Source: Planctomycetota bacterium (lineage in GTDB: Bacteria; Planctomycetota; UBA8742; UBA2392). Taken from it: a DNA stretch of 64,000 nt. Position 1 is the first letter of the stretch; every line of letters starts with the position of its first letter. The stretch lies in contig JADJRK010000001.1 of the NCBI GenBank assembly GCA_016712285.1, positions 3,596,001 to 3,660,000 of the forward strand, written 5' to 3'. The notes beneath the pieces are model-generated. The model saw only the letters and a program-made list of their open reading frames with translations. It was not told the DNA's origin and did not search any database. Both the position numbers and the translations under genes were made by a program. Below are positions 39,866-48,725 of the stretch, in pieces.

Positions 39866-40696
39866 TCACTCCGCGACGTGATGCCCCAGCAGCGGCCGCA
39901 ACAATTGCGACACCAGAAACAGGATGACCGCTGCGGCCACGATTCCCGGCGAAGCCGCGAAGTCCAGCCAGTCGGACAGGAACAGCCCTGCCAGGCCCGC
40001 CGTCAGCGCCACCGCGACCGAGCCCCAGAACATGCCGGCCACGCTGCGCGAAAGGTTGCGGCTGGTAGCGGCCGGCACAATCAGCAAGGCGTTCACCAGC
40101 AGCAGACCGACCGCGCGCACGCCGACGGCAACCACCAGCCCCAGCACGACGATCAGCAGGTACTCGTAGCGCGCCACGGGCAGCCCCCGCGCCTGCGCCA
40201 GCGGCCGCGAGACCGCGACCAGCAGGAACTTGTTGGCGAACAGCCCGACCATCAGCAGGGCCAGCACGGCATTGGCGGCCAGGAACACCAGGTCTTCAGT
40301 GCCCAGCAGGCTGACCGAGCCGAAGAGGTAGCTGTGCAGGTCAGAGTAGCCGCGGACTTTTTCGTAGATCAGCACGCCGAACGCAAGCGAGCCCGCCATC
40401 GCCACGCCCAGCAGCGTGTCGAGCGCAAGCGTCGTGTACTGCCGCAGGGTCGCGATCAGCAACGCCACGATCACGGCAAACGCGATCATCGTGGTCACCG
40501 GGCTGCCAACGCCCAGCAGCATGCCCAGCGCGACGCCCGCCAGCGTGCTGTGCGCCACGGCGTCGCTGAAGAACGCCATGCGTGAACTGACTACGATCGG
40601 CGAAAGCACGCCGCTGGAAAGGCACGCGAACACCACGCACAGCAGAATCGTGGTCTGCCATGGCTGGGTGAAGTAGTTGATTACGACGTCGATCAT
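39866..40696 (-). CDS. znuB: Zinc/manganese ABC transporter permease (ZnuB type)
   Basis: A 276-residue permease of the ABC-3 family with eight or so membrane segments. Typical sequence includes CLSSGVLSPIVVSSRMAFFS, DAVAHSTLAGVALGMLLGVG, the VRGYSDLHSYLFGSVSLL loop and VGLLLVNALLIVPAATSRNL. The HST motif in TM region 2 is characteristic of zinc/manganese permeases. It lies 13 bp downstream of the ATP-binding subunit and is the last gene of the znuA-znuC-znuB operon. It forms the membrane channel that takes zinc from the binding lipoprotein into the cytosol. Confidence 0.88.
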   Translation of the reverse strand: MIDVVINYFTQPWQTTILLCVVFACLSSGVLSPIVVSSRMAFFSDAVAHSTLAGVALGMLLGVGSPVTTMIAFAVIVALLIATLRQYTTLALDTLLGVAMAGSLAFGVLIYEKVRGYSDLHSYLFGSVSLLGTEDLVFLAANAVLALLMVGLFANKFLLVAVSRPLAQARGLPVARYEYLLIVVLGLVVAVGVRAVGLLLVNALLIVPAATSRNLSRSVAGMFWGSVAVALTAGLAGLFLSDWLDFAASPGIVAAAVILFLVSQLLRPLLGHHVAE

Positions 40697-40709
40697 GCTG
40701 TCCGCTGTA

Positions 40710-41418
<709 letters not shown>

Positions 41419-41429
<11 letters not shown>

Positions 41430-42333
41430 GTGTCTTCAGCACCGTGTCAAGGTTTGCGCGCATGACTTTCTCAAGGCCGTCGGTAGACGGCTTGCCCACG
41501 TCGAACGGGTCTAGCACGCCCAGTGGCAGCTTGCTGTTCTCGGCGATGATGCGGCTTGCGGCGTCGTCGTAGCCCGGCTCCATGAAGATGGCGTGGGCGT
41601 GGCCGCTGCTGAGCATCTTCTCAATGGCGCGGCGCTGCTCGACTGTGGGGTTATGGCCGGGGGTTCGCTGGATCACGCCAACCTGCTTCAGCCCGAACTC
41701 GCGGGCGAAGTAAGGAAAGGCGTCGTGGTTGCTCACGAAGTTCTTCTTGGTCAGCGCGGCAACTTTCGGTTTGTACTCGGCGACGAGCGCCTCAAGCCGA
41801 CTTTTCAGCGCCTCGAAACGGCTGCGGTAGCCGTCGGCGTGGGCGGGGTCTGCCTTTGCCAACGCTTCGGTGATCGCCCGGGCCTGGTGTATCGCGCCCT
41901 CGGTGCCCAGCCAGACGTGGGGGTTGTGCTCGCCATGCGCGTGGTCGTGGCCGGCGTGTTCGTCTTCAGTCTCGATGCTGCCGATCAGGTACTCTTTGGG
42001 CATGTCCGCCGAGCAGTTCACATGCAGGATGCGGGCGGACTTTGCGACCTTCAGGGTGTCGAAGCCTTCCAGCCCCATCCCGTTCACCAGCAGCACGTGG
42101 GCGGTTTCAAGGCGGCGGCGGTCGTTGACACTGGGTTCGAAGTCGTGGCTGCTGCCGCCTTCGGGGCCGAACAGCTCGACCTTGGCGTCGTCGCCGGCGA
42201 TGGCCAGGGCCATGCTGGCGAGTGCGGGTGTGGTAGCGATCACACTTAACGTCTCGCCACGCGGAAGTGTGCGGGTTTCGCCGCCACCACAGGCAGCCAA
42301 TACCAAAGGAATGACAAACATCAGGTAGCGCAC
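41419..42333 (-). CDS. znuA: Zinc-binding lipoprotein of the ABC transporter (ZnuA type)
   Basis: I choose the GTG at 42331-42333, which has GGAGG at the right distance; an upstream ATG would overlap that site. The 304-residue protein has lipoprotein signal VRYLMFVIPLVLAACGGG (lipobox LAAC). The His-rich loop DEHAGHDHAHGEHNPHVWLG, the SSHDFEPSVNDRRRLE motif, VSNHDAFPYFAREFGLKQVG and FMEPGYDD are typical of the ZnuA/TroA cluster, where three His and an acidic residue bind the metal. It captures zinc outside the cytoplasmic membrane. The overlap with znuC suggests translational coupling. Confidence 0.9.
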
Positions 42334-42398
42334 AACAGCCTCCATGGCGCGGCATGGTAGGGGGGTGGCGCCACACCTGCAAGTGGGTTGCAACAAGT

Positions 42399-42427
42399 GG
42401 AAAGCGGACCGAGTCGGTCCGCTTTCC
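42399..42427. promoter_or_regulatory. Perfect palindrome between znuA and the feo operon
   Basis: GGAAAGCGGACC and GGTCCGCTTTCC form a 12-bp perfect stem around GAGTC, in the space between the divergent znuA and feoA genes. It could be an operator for one of the metal regulators or simply a bidirectional hairpin; there is no T-tract. Confidence 0.45.
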
Positions 42428-42502
42428 GCGCCATGCTATGGTCCGCGCGGTACAGAATTGCCGGCGGCTGGGGATTGTCAGGGGCCGGCAATTCGTTTAC
42501 AT

Positions 42503-42517
42503 TGAGACTGAGTATCA
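42503..42517 (+). promoter_or_regulatory. Fur-box-like palindrome upstream of feoA
   Basis: TGAGACTGAGTATCA matches the 7-1-7 Fur consensus TGATAATNATTATCA at 11 of 14 informative positions, and the full TTGAGACTGAGTATCAA is a near-perfect palindrome. It lies 50 bp upstream of the feoA ATG, as expected for iron-dependent repression. Confidence 0.6.
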
Positions 42518-42567
42518 AGACAGGCGGCACGATGTTGCCGTCGCAGACAAACCGGACGAGCCACACG

Positions 42568-42813
42568 ATGACCCGCACACTGATACCCGCTGCTCCGCTT
42601 TCCACGTTCGCGCCCCAGGACGGCGCCCTCGAAATCGTCGAGGTCATTGACGCCGAGGGGCAATCCAAACGCATGTGCGAACTCGGCCTTTGCCCCGGCA
42701 AGCAGGTACGCGTCGTGCGCCGCGGCAACCCGGGGATCGTGCAGGCCGGGGAATCCCGCTTTGCAATCTCCGCCGAGTTGCAGCAACGGGTGCTGGTGCG
42801 GCCACTGGGCTAG
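42568..42813 (+). CDS. feoA: FeoA-type ferrous iron transport protein, first copy
   Basis: An 81-residue SH3-like FeoA domain from the ATG at 42568 (an in-frame ATG at 42532 is possible). The core is GALEIVEVIDAEGQSKRMCE, LGLCPGKQVRVVRRGNPGIV, then SRFAISAELQQRVLVRPL. FeoA is a small cytosolic partner of the FeoB iron channel. It is the first gene downstream of the Fur-box-like site and is four bases from a second feoA-like gene. Confidence 0.85.
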   Translation: MTRTLIPAAPLSTFAPQDGALEIVEVIDAEGQSKRMCELGLCPGKQVRVVRRGNPGIVQAGESRFAISAELQQRVLVRPLG

Positions 42814-42817
42814 CGCC

Positions 42818-43048
42818 ATGACCACACTTGCCGATCTCCCTGTTGGTGCTTCCGCCCGTGTCATCACCGTCACGGCTCAGGCCGCGCTGGAACAGCGCAT
42901 TCTCGAGATGGGTGTGCTGCCCGGCGTTCAACTCAAGGTAGTGCGCCAGGCGCCGCTGGGTGACCCCATCGAAATCAAGGTCATGGGCTATTCGCTTTCG
43001 CTGCGCAGGTCAGAAGCCGCCTGCATCGAAGTTGAGGTGCAAGCGTGA
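42818..43048 (+). CDS. feoA: FeoA-type protein, second copy
   Basis: A 76-residue FeoA domain with LPVGASARVITVTAQAALEQ, ILEMGVLPGVQLKVVRQAPL and the conserved closing GDPIEIKVMGYSLSLRRSEA. It is closer to canonical FeoA than the first copy and overlaps feoB by 4 bases (ATGA), so the two are likely co-translated. Confidence 0.9.
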   Translation: MTTLADLPVGASARVITVTAQAALEQRILEMGVLPGVQLKVVRQAPLGDPIEIKVMGYSLSLRRSEAACIEVEVQA

Positions 43049-45489
43049 TGCACGCCGACCGGCACACCGTCGCACTGCTCGGCAACCCGAACACGGGCAA
43101 GTCGAGCCTGTTCACCGCATTGACCGGCACGCGCCAGAAGATCGCCAACTTCCCGGGCGTGACGGTCGAGGCCAAGCTCGGCACCGCGAAGTTCGAAAAC
43201 TCAGAAATCACCATCATCGACCTGCCCGGCACCTACAGCCTGGCGGCCCGCAGCCCCGACGAGCGCGTCGCCACCGAGGCGCTGCTGGGGCGCGTGCCCG
43301 GCACGCCCAAGCCCGACGGCGTGATCATTGTGCTCGATGCCAGCAACCTTGAGCGCAACCTGTATCTCGCCACGCAGGTGCTTGAGTTCGGCCTGCCCGC
43401 TGTCATCGCGCTGACCATGCTGGATGTGGCGCAAAGCCGGGGCATCACGATTGACGTCGAAGTGCTGGGTAAGCAGCTCAACGCCACGGTCGTCCCGGTG
43501 AATTCGCCGCAGGGCAAGGGCATCGATGCGCTGAAAGCAGCCCTGCACCGCACGCTGCATCATCCTGGCAAGGCGCTTCACGTGCCCTTTGGGGATGAAT
43601 TCACAAAGTCGGTGGATGAGTTGCACGCCGCAGTCTGTGACCTGTCGGTCAAGCTCGGCTTCAAGCCCGCACGCCCGGAAGCGCTTCGCCTGCTGGTGGA
43701 CGGCGCCGGACCGTTCTTTGACGAATGCGAACAGGTCGGCGGCGGGGCGTTTACCGACACGCTGCAAAAGCTGCGCGCTAAGGCCGCAGCCGGCAGCAGC
43801 CTCGCGTTGATCGAGGCGCAGGCGCGCTACGGTTTGATCGGCGGCTGGGTCGCGCAAGCGCGCACGAGCGATGACGACGGCAAGCGCACAAAGACCGACA
43901 AGGTCGATGCGGTGCTGACCAACAAGGTCTGGGGCACGTTGATCTTCATGGTGCTGATGCTGCTGGTGTTCCAGAGCATCTACGCCTGGGCCGGGCCGCT
44001 GATGGATGGCATTGAAGAAGGCGTGGGCGCGCTTGGCGGCTTGCTGCTGGCGCTAGTGCCGGACGATATGCCGATGCTGCACAGCCTGCTGAAGGACGGC
44101 GTCATCGGCGGCGTGGGCGGCGTGCTGGTGTTTCTGCCGCAGATCCTGATCCTGTTCTTGTTCATCGCGATTCTCGAAGACCTGGGCTACATGAGCCGGG
44201 CGGCGTTCCTGATGGACCGCGTGATGGCGCCGCTGGGCCTGAACGGCCGCAGCTTTATTCCGCTGCTCAGCAGCTTTGCCTGTGCGATCCCCGGCATCAT
44301 GGGCACGCGCGTAATCGAAGACCGCAACACGCGCCTGACCACGATCTTTCTGGCGCCGTTCATGAGTTGCAGCGCGCGGCTGCCGGTGTACACGCTGTTC
44401 ATTGCCGCGTTTGTGCCGGATCACGGCGTCGGGCCGTTTAACCTGCAGGGGCTCGTGCTGTTTGCCATGTACTGGGTGGGGGTGCTGTTTGCGATCCCGA
44501 CGGCGCTGGTGCTCAAGCGCGGCATCCTGAAGTCAAAAATCACGCCGTTTCTCATGGAACTGCCCAGCTACAAGATGCCGCGGCCCAAGGCCGTCGCGCG
44601 CGTGCTGGTTGAGCGCGGCGGGGCGTTTATCAAGCGCGCGGGCACGATCATTTTTGCCGTCGCGATCATCGTGTGGGCACTGGCTTACTTCCCGCGCGAC
44701 GGTGCAGTGATCGAGAAGCACGATGCCGCCATTGCCGCGTCCGAAGACGAATTTGCCGCAAAGGTCGCGGCCATCGCCAAGGACGGCGGCTTTGCCGAGG
44801 ATGATGAAGCCTTGGCTGCCTCCGTCGCCGACATCGAAGAATTGACTGCAACCCACGAAGAAGCCGTCGCCGCCACCGAAGAAGAGATCGTGGACGAAGC
44901 CGAGCTGGAAGCCGCGCTGGAAGAACGGGCCGCCGCGTTCACGGCTGCGCTGCTTGAGCTCAAGCGCCGCCACGGCGCCGCGTTCGAGCCCGCCCAGGTC
45001 ATCTACACTGCCCGCATTGAGGGCGACGAGGCCGTCGCAGCGCTCGAGAAACAGCGCGACGGCGAGCTGCTTGCCGGCAGTTTTCTGGGCATTGCCGGCC
45101 ACGCGATTGAGCCCGCGGTGAAGCCGCTGGGTTGGGACTGGCGCATCGGCATGGCTGCGATTGCGAGCTTTCCAGCGCGTGAAGTGATCATCGCGTCGCT
45201 GGGCACGATCTTCAATTTGGGCGGCGACGAAGACGAAGAATCCGAAAGCCTGCGCCATGTGCTGGTGGACGCCGAAGACAAGGAAGGCAACCCGCTGTTC
45301 ACGCTGGCGACAGCTTTGAGCATCATGGTGTTCTTCGCGCTGTGCGCGCAGTGCGCGGCAACGCTGGCCATCATGCGCCGCGAAACCAACAGCTGGAAAT
45401 GGCCGATTGCCAGCTTTGTGTATATGACCAGCCTGGCATACATTGCCGCGCTGGTGACATACCAGGTGGCCAGTGCCTTAGGGGCATGA
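43045..45489 (+). CDS. feoB: Ferrous iron transporter FeoB with a charged insertion
   Basis: An 814-residue protein. The N-terminal G domain has GNPNTGKSSLFTALTG (G1, residues 13-28), IIDLPGTYSLAARSPDE (G3) and ALTMLDVAQSRGI at the G4 position. The membrane part contains the Gate motifs MSRAAFLMDRVMAPLGLNG and PLLSSFACAIPGIMGTRVIE, and EVIIASLGTIFNLGG. Between two membrane segments, residues ~553-665 form a Glu/Ala-rich helical insertion (DEAELEAALEERAAAFTAAL). It imports Fe2+ under control of nucleotide binding. The operon layout feoA-feoA-feoB-small Cys protein supports this. Confidence 0.93.
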   Translation: MMHADRHTVALLGNPNTGKSSLFTALTGTRQKIANFPGVTVEAKLGTAKFENSEITIIDLPGTYSLAARSPDERVATEALLGRVPGTPKPDGVIIVLDASNLERNLYLATQVLEFGLPAVIALTMLDVAQSRGITIDVEVLGKQLNATVVPVNSPQGKGIDALKAALHRTLHHPGKALHVPFGDEFTKSVDELHAAVCDLSVKLGFKPARPEALRLLVDGAGPFFDECEQVGGGAFTDTLQKLRAKAAAGSSLALIEAQARYGLIGGWVAQARTSDDDGKRTKTDKVDAVLTNKVWGTLIFMVLMLLVFQSIYAWAGPLMDGIEEGVGALGGLLLALVPDDMPMLHSLLKDGVIGGVGGVLVFLPQILILFLFIAILEDLGYMSRAAFLMDRVMAPLGLNGRSFIPLLSSFACAIPGIMGTRVIEDRNTRLTTIFLAPFMSCSARLPVYTLFIAAFVPDHGVGPFNLQGLVLFAMYWVGVLFAIPTALVLKRGILKSKITPFLMELPSYKMPRPKAVARVLVERGGAFIKRAGTIIFAVAIIVWALAYFPRDGAVIEKHDAAIAASEDEFAAKVAAIAKDGGFAEDDEALAASVADIEELTATHEEAVAATEEEIVDEAELEAALEERAAAFTAALLELKRRHGAAFEPAQVIYTARIEGDEAVAALEKQRDGELLAGSFLGIAGHAIEPAVKPLGWDWRIGMAAIASFPAREVIIASLGTIFNLGGDEDEESESLRHVLVDAEDKEGNPLFTLATALSIMVFFALCAQCAATLAIMRRETNSWKWPIASFVYMTSLAYIAALVTYQVASALGA

Positions 45490-45525
45490 GGGTGTCGCGG
45501 CGCAGCCCGCGCCTGCCGGGGAATC

Positions 45526-45672
45526 ATGATCGAGTACGCCATAGTCGCCACAGTCCTTGTCGCCGCCGCGGCCTTCGCCGCGTGGCGCGTGTGGCACACG
45601 CTGCGCGTCTCACAGGGCAAAGCCGAAGGCCACAACTGCGCCAAGTGCCCGGCTGCACTGAAAATGGAGTAG
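45526..45672 (+). CDS. FeoB-associated Cys-rich membrane protein
   Basis: A 48-residue protein 36 bp after feoB, with GGGGAATC before its ATG at 45526. One N-terminal membrane helix (IEYAIVATVLVAAAAFAAWR) is followed by a cytosolic tail with HNCAKCPAALKME. A small membrane protein with a CxxC-P motif directly after feoB is the standard layout of the FeoB-associated Cys-rich family. Role in iron delivery is inferred from context. Confidence 0.75.
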   Translation: MIEYAIVATVLVAAAAFAAWRVWHTLRVSQGKAEGHNCAKCPAALKME

Positions 45673-45875
45673 CCGGGTAGCTATTTCCGGCATGGGCTCC
45701 CGAGAAGTCTCTGTTGCTCTGTTCCTCTGTGTTCAAATTCGTCTTTGCCCTTGCAACACACCCAAAACGCGTTATTTCTATTCGCCTTGGCGATGCGCCA
45801 GGGGACATACAAGGAAGTGCCGCGTGTCTTGGAAACAAGGCAAGCGAGCGACCGAGGAAGCACAGTGAAGACGCT

Positions 45876-45902
45876 CCGACCGATCCGACCGATCCGACCG
45901 AT
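45876..45902. repeat. Three tandem copies of CCGACCGAT
   Basis: The 9-bp unit CCGACCGAT is repeated exactly three times. Confidence 0.85.
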
Positions 45903-46041
45903 CACCCGCCGACCGCAATAGGTCGGCGACCGCAGCTTTTTCACTTTGACGACTCAGGACGTTCCACTGCGCTGGCGTGAGGAAGCGGTAGCTTCCGATC
46001 CCGCGACGCCGATTCACTGCGTCGCTTTTGCATGGCGTCCT

Positions 46042-46070
46042 GAAAGCCCGCGACGGAAGTCGTGGGCCGG
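46042..46070. repeat. Short hairpin repeat (GCCCGCGACGGAAGTCG type), copy 2
   Basis: GAAAGCCCGCGACGGAAGTC followed by GTGGGCCGG is a near copy of the element at 23313-23340. It ends 29 bp before the start of the M20 gene, overlapping a plausible 5' untranslated region. Confidence 0.6.
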
Positions 46071-46099
46071 CCCGCAGGGCCGAATGACAGGAGCAAGCC

Positions 46100-47170
46100 A
46101 TGCAGATCACACAGGACCAGATTGCCGACTCGCTAAGCCAGATCACGCGCATCCAGCGCGTGTCGGGCAACGAGCACGGCGTGATCGAGTGGTTCAAGCA
46201 CAAGTTCACGCAGCACGGTTTGCAGTTCAAGCACAGCGGCCGCAACCTGCTGGCGTGGCGCGGCAGTGGCAAGCGCCGCCTGCTGCTGAACACCCATACG
46301 GACACGGTGCCCGCCAACAGGGGCTACACCCGCGACCCGTGGGACGGCGCCCGCGAGAACGGCCGCGTGTATGGGCTGGGCAGCAGCGACGCCGGCGGCT
46401 GTCTGATGGGCATGTTGTATGCGCTGCTGACGGCCAAGTTCGACGAAGCCGCCTGCACGCTGATGTTCGCGCCGACCTGCGACGAAGAGGTCCAGGGCGA
46501 AGGCTTTGAGCTTTTTCGTGCCGAGATTCCTGAATTCGAGGCCTGCATCACCGGCGAGCCGACGGATTGTGAAGTCTGCATCGCCGAGCGCGGCATGTTC
46601 AAGCTGGACATGAAAACCAGCGGCAAGAGCAGCCACGCCGCGCGTCCATGGCAGGGCGAGAACGCGATCTACCGCGCCGCGCGCGACATGCTGAGAGTCG
46701 AAGAGCTGTATGAGGGGTTCACCGAACGTGACGACCTGTTGGGCCGGACGACGCTCGCCGTCACGATGGTCAACGGCGGTGTCGCGAGAAACGTCGTGCC
46801 CAGCGAAGTGAAGTGGGTGATCGACGGCCGCACCATCAACCAGCTCGACAACGCGGAAACGATCAAGCGCGTGAAAGCCGCCATGAGCGAGCACACCTGC
46901 GTCGAGAAAGAGAAGGCCCGCTTCGGCGTGTGGGTGCGCAGCGCGAGCGACCCGCTGGTGCGCTGCGCATGCAAAGCCAGTTCGCGCGACAAGACGCAGG
47001 CGTTTGGCGGCGTGAGTGACGCATGGTGGAACGACAAGGCGCAGGGCCTGATCATCGGCCCCGGCAAGCCCGAGCTGAGCCACGCGGCGAACGAGTACCT
47101 GGAAGAGAAGGAACTATACCGAGGCTACGAAATCTACCGAAAGACGGCGGAGCTGTACCTGAACGGCTAG
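46100..47170 (+). CDS. M20-family deacetylase (acetylornithine deacetylase-like)
   Basis: A 356-residue cytosolic metalloenzyme with AGGAG upstream of its ATG. Metal ligands appear in LLLNTHTDTVPANRG (His and Asp), VYGLGSSDAGGCLMGMLYAL (bridging Asp), APTCDEEVQGEGFELF (catalytic Glu pair), CITGEPTD and the closing GKPELSHAANEY (His). This is the ArgE/DapE/CPG2 dipeptidase fold. Immediately upstream of argH and argG, removal of an acetyl group from N-acetylornithine (or N-acetylcitrulline) is the likely reaction, giving ArgE function. Succinyl-diaminopimelate desuccinylase is the main alternative and context disfavors it. Confidence 0.82.
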   Translation: MQITQDQIADSLSQITRIQRVSGNEHGVIEWFKHKFTQHGLQFKHSGRNLLAWRGSGKRRLLLNTHTDTVPANRGYTRDPWDGARENGRVYGLGSSDAGGCLMGMLYALLTAKFDEAACTLMFAPTCDEEVQGEGFELFRAEIPEFEACITGEPTDCEVCIAERGMFKLDMKTSGKSSHAARPWQGENAIYRAARDMLRVEELYEGFTERDDLLGRTTLAVTMVNGGVARNVVPSEVKWVIDGRTINQLDNAETIKRVKAAMSEHTCVEKEKARFGVWVRSASDPLVRCACKASSRDKTQAFGGVSDAWWNDKAQGLIIGPGKPELSHAANEYLEEKELYRGYEIYRKTAELYLNG

Positions 47171-47229
47171 TTGTCGGTTGTCAGTTTTCAGTTGTCGGCG
47201 CTGACAACTGACAACTGGTGACTGACAAC
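47171..47229. repeat. CAACTGAC-type repeat block before argH
   Basis: TTGTCGGTTGTCAGTTTTCA and TGACAACTGACAACTGGTGA are inverted variants of one motif, so the block can fold on itself. It is the same family as 13124-13164 and fills the gap between the deacetylase stop and argH. Confidence 0.65.
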
Positions 47230-47243
47230 GAACGGAGTTCCCC

Positions 47244-48626
47244 ATGTGGCAAGGAAGATTCAGCGGCAAACCCGACAAGCTGATGCAGGAATTCAGCCAG
47301 TCGGTGTCATTTGACCAGCGACTCTGGCGCGAGGACATCCTGGGCTCGCTAGCCTACGCCGCCGAGTTGCAGCGCATCGGCATCCTGACCGAGAAGGAAC
47401 TCGCGGACATCCATCGGGGCTTTAAGCAGATCACCGAAGAGATCGAATCCGGCAAGTTCGACTGGAAGGTCGAACTCGAAGACGTCCACATGAATATCGA
47501 GTCCCGCCTCACCGAGCTCATCGGCGACGCCGGCAAAAAGCTCCACACCGGCCGCAGCCGCAACGACCAGGTGGCGACGGATTTCAAAATGTGGTGCAAG
47601 CGCGTGGCGAAGGAATTGCGCGACGCAATCAACAGTCTTTGCTCACAGATCGCGGGCCGCGCAGAAGAAACCATCGACGTCATCATTCCAGCATACACGC
47701 ACCTACAGCGTGCTATGCCAGTCCGCATGGCGCATCAGCTGATAGCCTACGGAAGCACCTTGCATATAGCTTCTGACCAGCTGCTGGACCTTCCGTATGG
47801 GAGTGCGAGTGATTTGCCCCTCAGCGCAGGAGCGTGTAGCGGCAATAGTTTCCAAGTCAGTGAAGTTCACTTGGCGAACTCATTGGGCTTCTTGCACCCG
47901 CCGTTCAACTCAATGCGATCAGTGTCCGACCGCGACTTCGCTCTAGACCTTGTGTTCCTCTGCGCCAAGTACATGACGCACCTGTCACGCATCGCAGAAG
48001 ACATGATTCTCTGGTCCACCGCTGAGTTTGGGTTCATCACTCTGGGCGACGCGGTCACCACCGGCTCGAGCATCATGCCTCAAAAGCGTAACCCGGATGC
48101 CTGTGAGCTTGTTCGTGGCAAGACCGGCCGCGTGGTTGGGCATCTGATGTCGCTGTTCACGCTGCTCAAAGGCCTGCCGATGACTTACAACCGCGACCTG
48201 CAGGAAGACAAGGAGGCGGTGTTTGATGCCACGGACCAGACGCTGGCCTGCCTGCGCGTGATGGCTTTGGTCTTCAGCAAGGAAAACTTCAAAGTCAACC
48301 GCGAGCGCATTCAGGCGCACCTCGATTCCGGCGCGGGCTACATGGAAGCCATGAACGTGGCCGACTGGCTCGTGCTGCAAGGCGTGCCGTTCCGCGACGG
48401 CCACGACATCACCGGCCGCCTGGTTAAATACGTCGAGCAAAAGGGCATGCGCTTCGCCGACTTGACGGCGGAAGACTTGGCCGCGGTGGACAAGCGCCTC
48501 AAGCCCGAACTGTTGAACGAACTGTCGCTCGAAGCACTGGTCGAGCGCAAGCAAGTGTACGCAGGCACAGCCAAAGCCCGCGTACTGGAACGGCTGGCAG
48601 AGTTGAAGTCATGGTTGAAGGAATGA
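47244..48626 (+). CDS. argH: Argininosuccinate lyase
   Basis: A 460-residue cytosolic enzyme with GGAG before its ATG. It opens MWQGRFSGKPDKLMQEFSQS and includes DVHMNIESRLTELIGDAGKK, LHTGRSRNDQVATDFKMWCK, AYTHLQRAMPVRMAHQLIAY and the fumarase-superfamily signature GSSIMPQKRNPDACELVRGK, which carries the catalytic serine. It splits argininosuccinate into arginine and fumarate. It follows the deacetylase and precedes argG. Codons in about 47690-48110 look different from the rest of the gene (ATA, CTA, TCA, AGT, TTG are frequent), suggesting a recombined segment. Confidence 0.95.
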   Translation: MWQGRFSGKPDKLMQEFSQSVSFDQRLWREDILGSLAYAAELQRIGILTEKELADIHRGFKQITEEIESGKFDWKVELEDVHMNIESRLTELIGDAGKKLHTGRSRNDQVATDFKMWCKRVAKELRDAINSLCSQIAGRAEETIDVIIPAYTHLQRAMPVRMAHQLIAYGSTLHIASDQLLDLPYGSASDLPLSAGACSGNSFQVSEVHLANSLGFLHPPFNSMRSVSDRDFALDLVFLCAKYMTHLSRIAEDMILWSTAEFGFITLGDAVTTGSSIMPQKRNPDACELVRGKTGRVVGHLMSLFTLLKGLPMTYNRDLQEDKEAVFDATDQTLACLRVMALVFSKENFKVNRERIQAHLDSGAGYMEAMNVADWLVLQGVPFRDGHDITGRLVKYVEQKGMRFADLTAEDLAAVDKRLKPELLNELSLEALVERKQVYAGTAKARVLERLAELKSWLKE

Positions 48627-48635
48627 ACTGCGAGG

Positions 48636-48705
48636 TTCACACGAAGACACTAAGCCACAAAGAAAGGCAGTTGTAGTACTTCGTGCCTCTGTGGCTTTGT
48701 GTGAG
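48636..48705. repeat. CCAC/AAG-variant palindromic repeat before argG
   Basis: The left arm TTCACACGAAGACACTAAGC and the right arm TTCGTGCCTCTGTGGCTTTG are imperfect inverted complements. It is a variant of the CCACGGAG family with AAG in place of GAG and occupies the argH-argG gap. Confidence 0.6.
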
Positions 48706-48725
48706 ACCAGCAGTTGGAGCAATTC

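Larger units (their letters stand above)
45673..46099. other. 427-bp gap with repeats between the feo and arginine clusters
   Basis: No gene is evident. It contains a partial CCACGGAG-family arm (45708-45735, CTGTTGCTCTGTTCCTCTGT), a 9-bp tandem repeat at 45876-45902 and a GCCGACC/GGTCGGC hairpin at 45908-45927, then a hairpin repeat just before the deacetylase. Confidence 0.5.

Noticed and set aside
45778..46317. 179-residue minus-strand frame upstream of the M20 gene
   Set aside because: It covers repeats and the 5' part of the M20 gene on the other strand, is Arg/Ser/Cys-rich and has no start signal.
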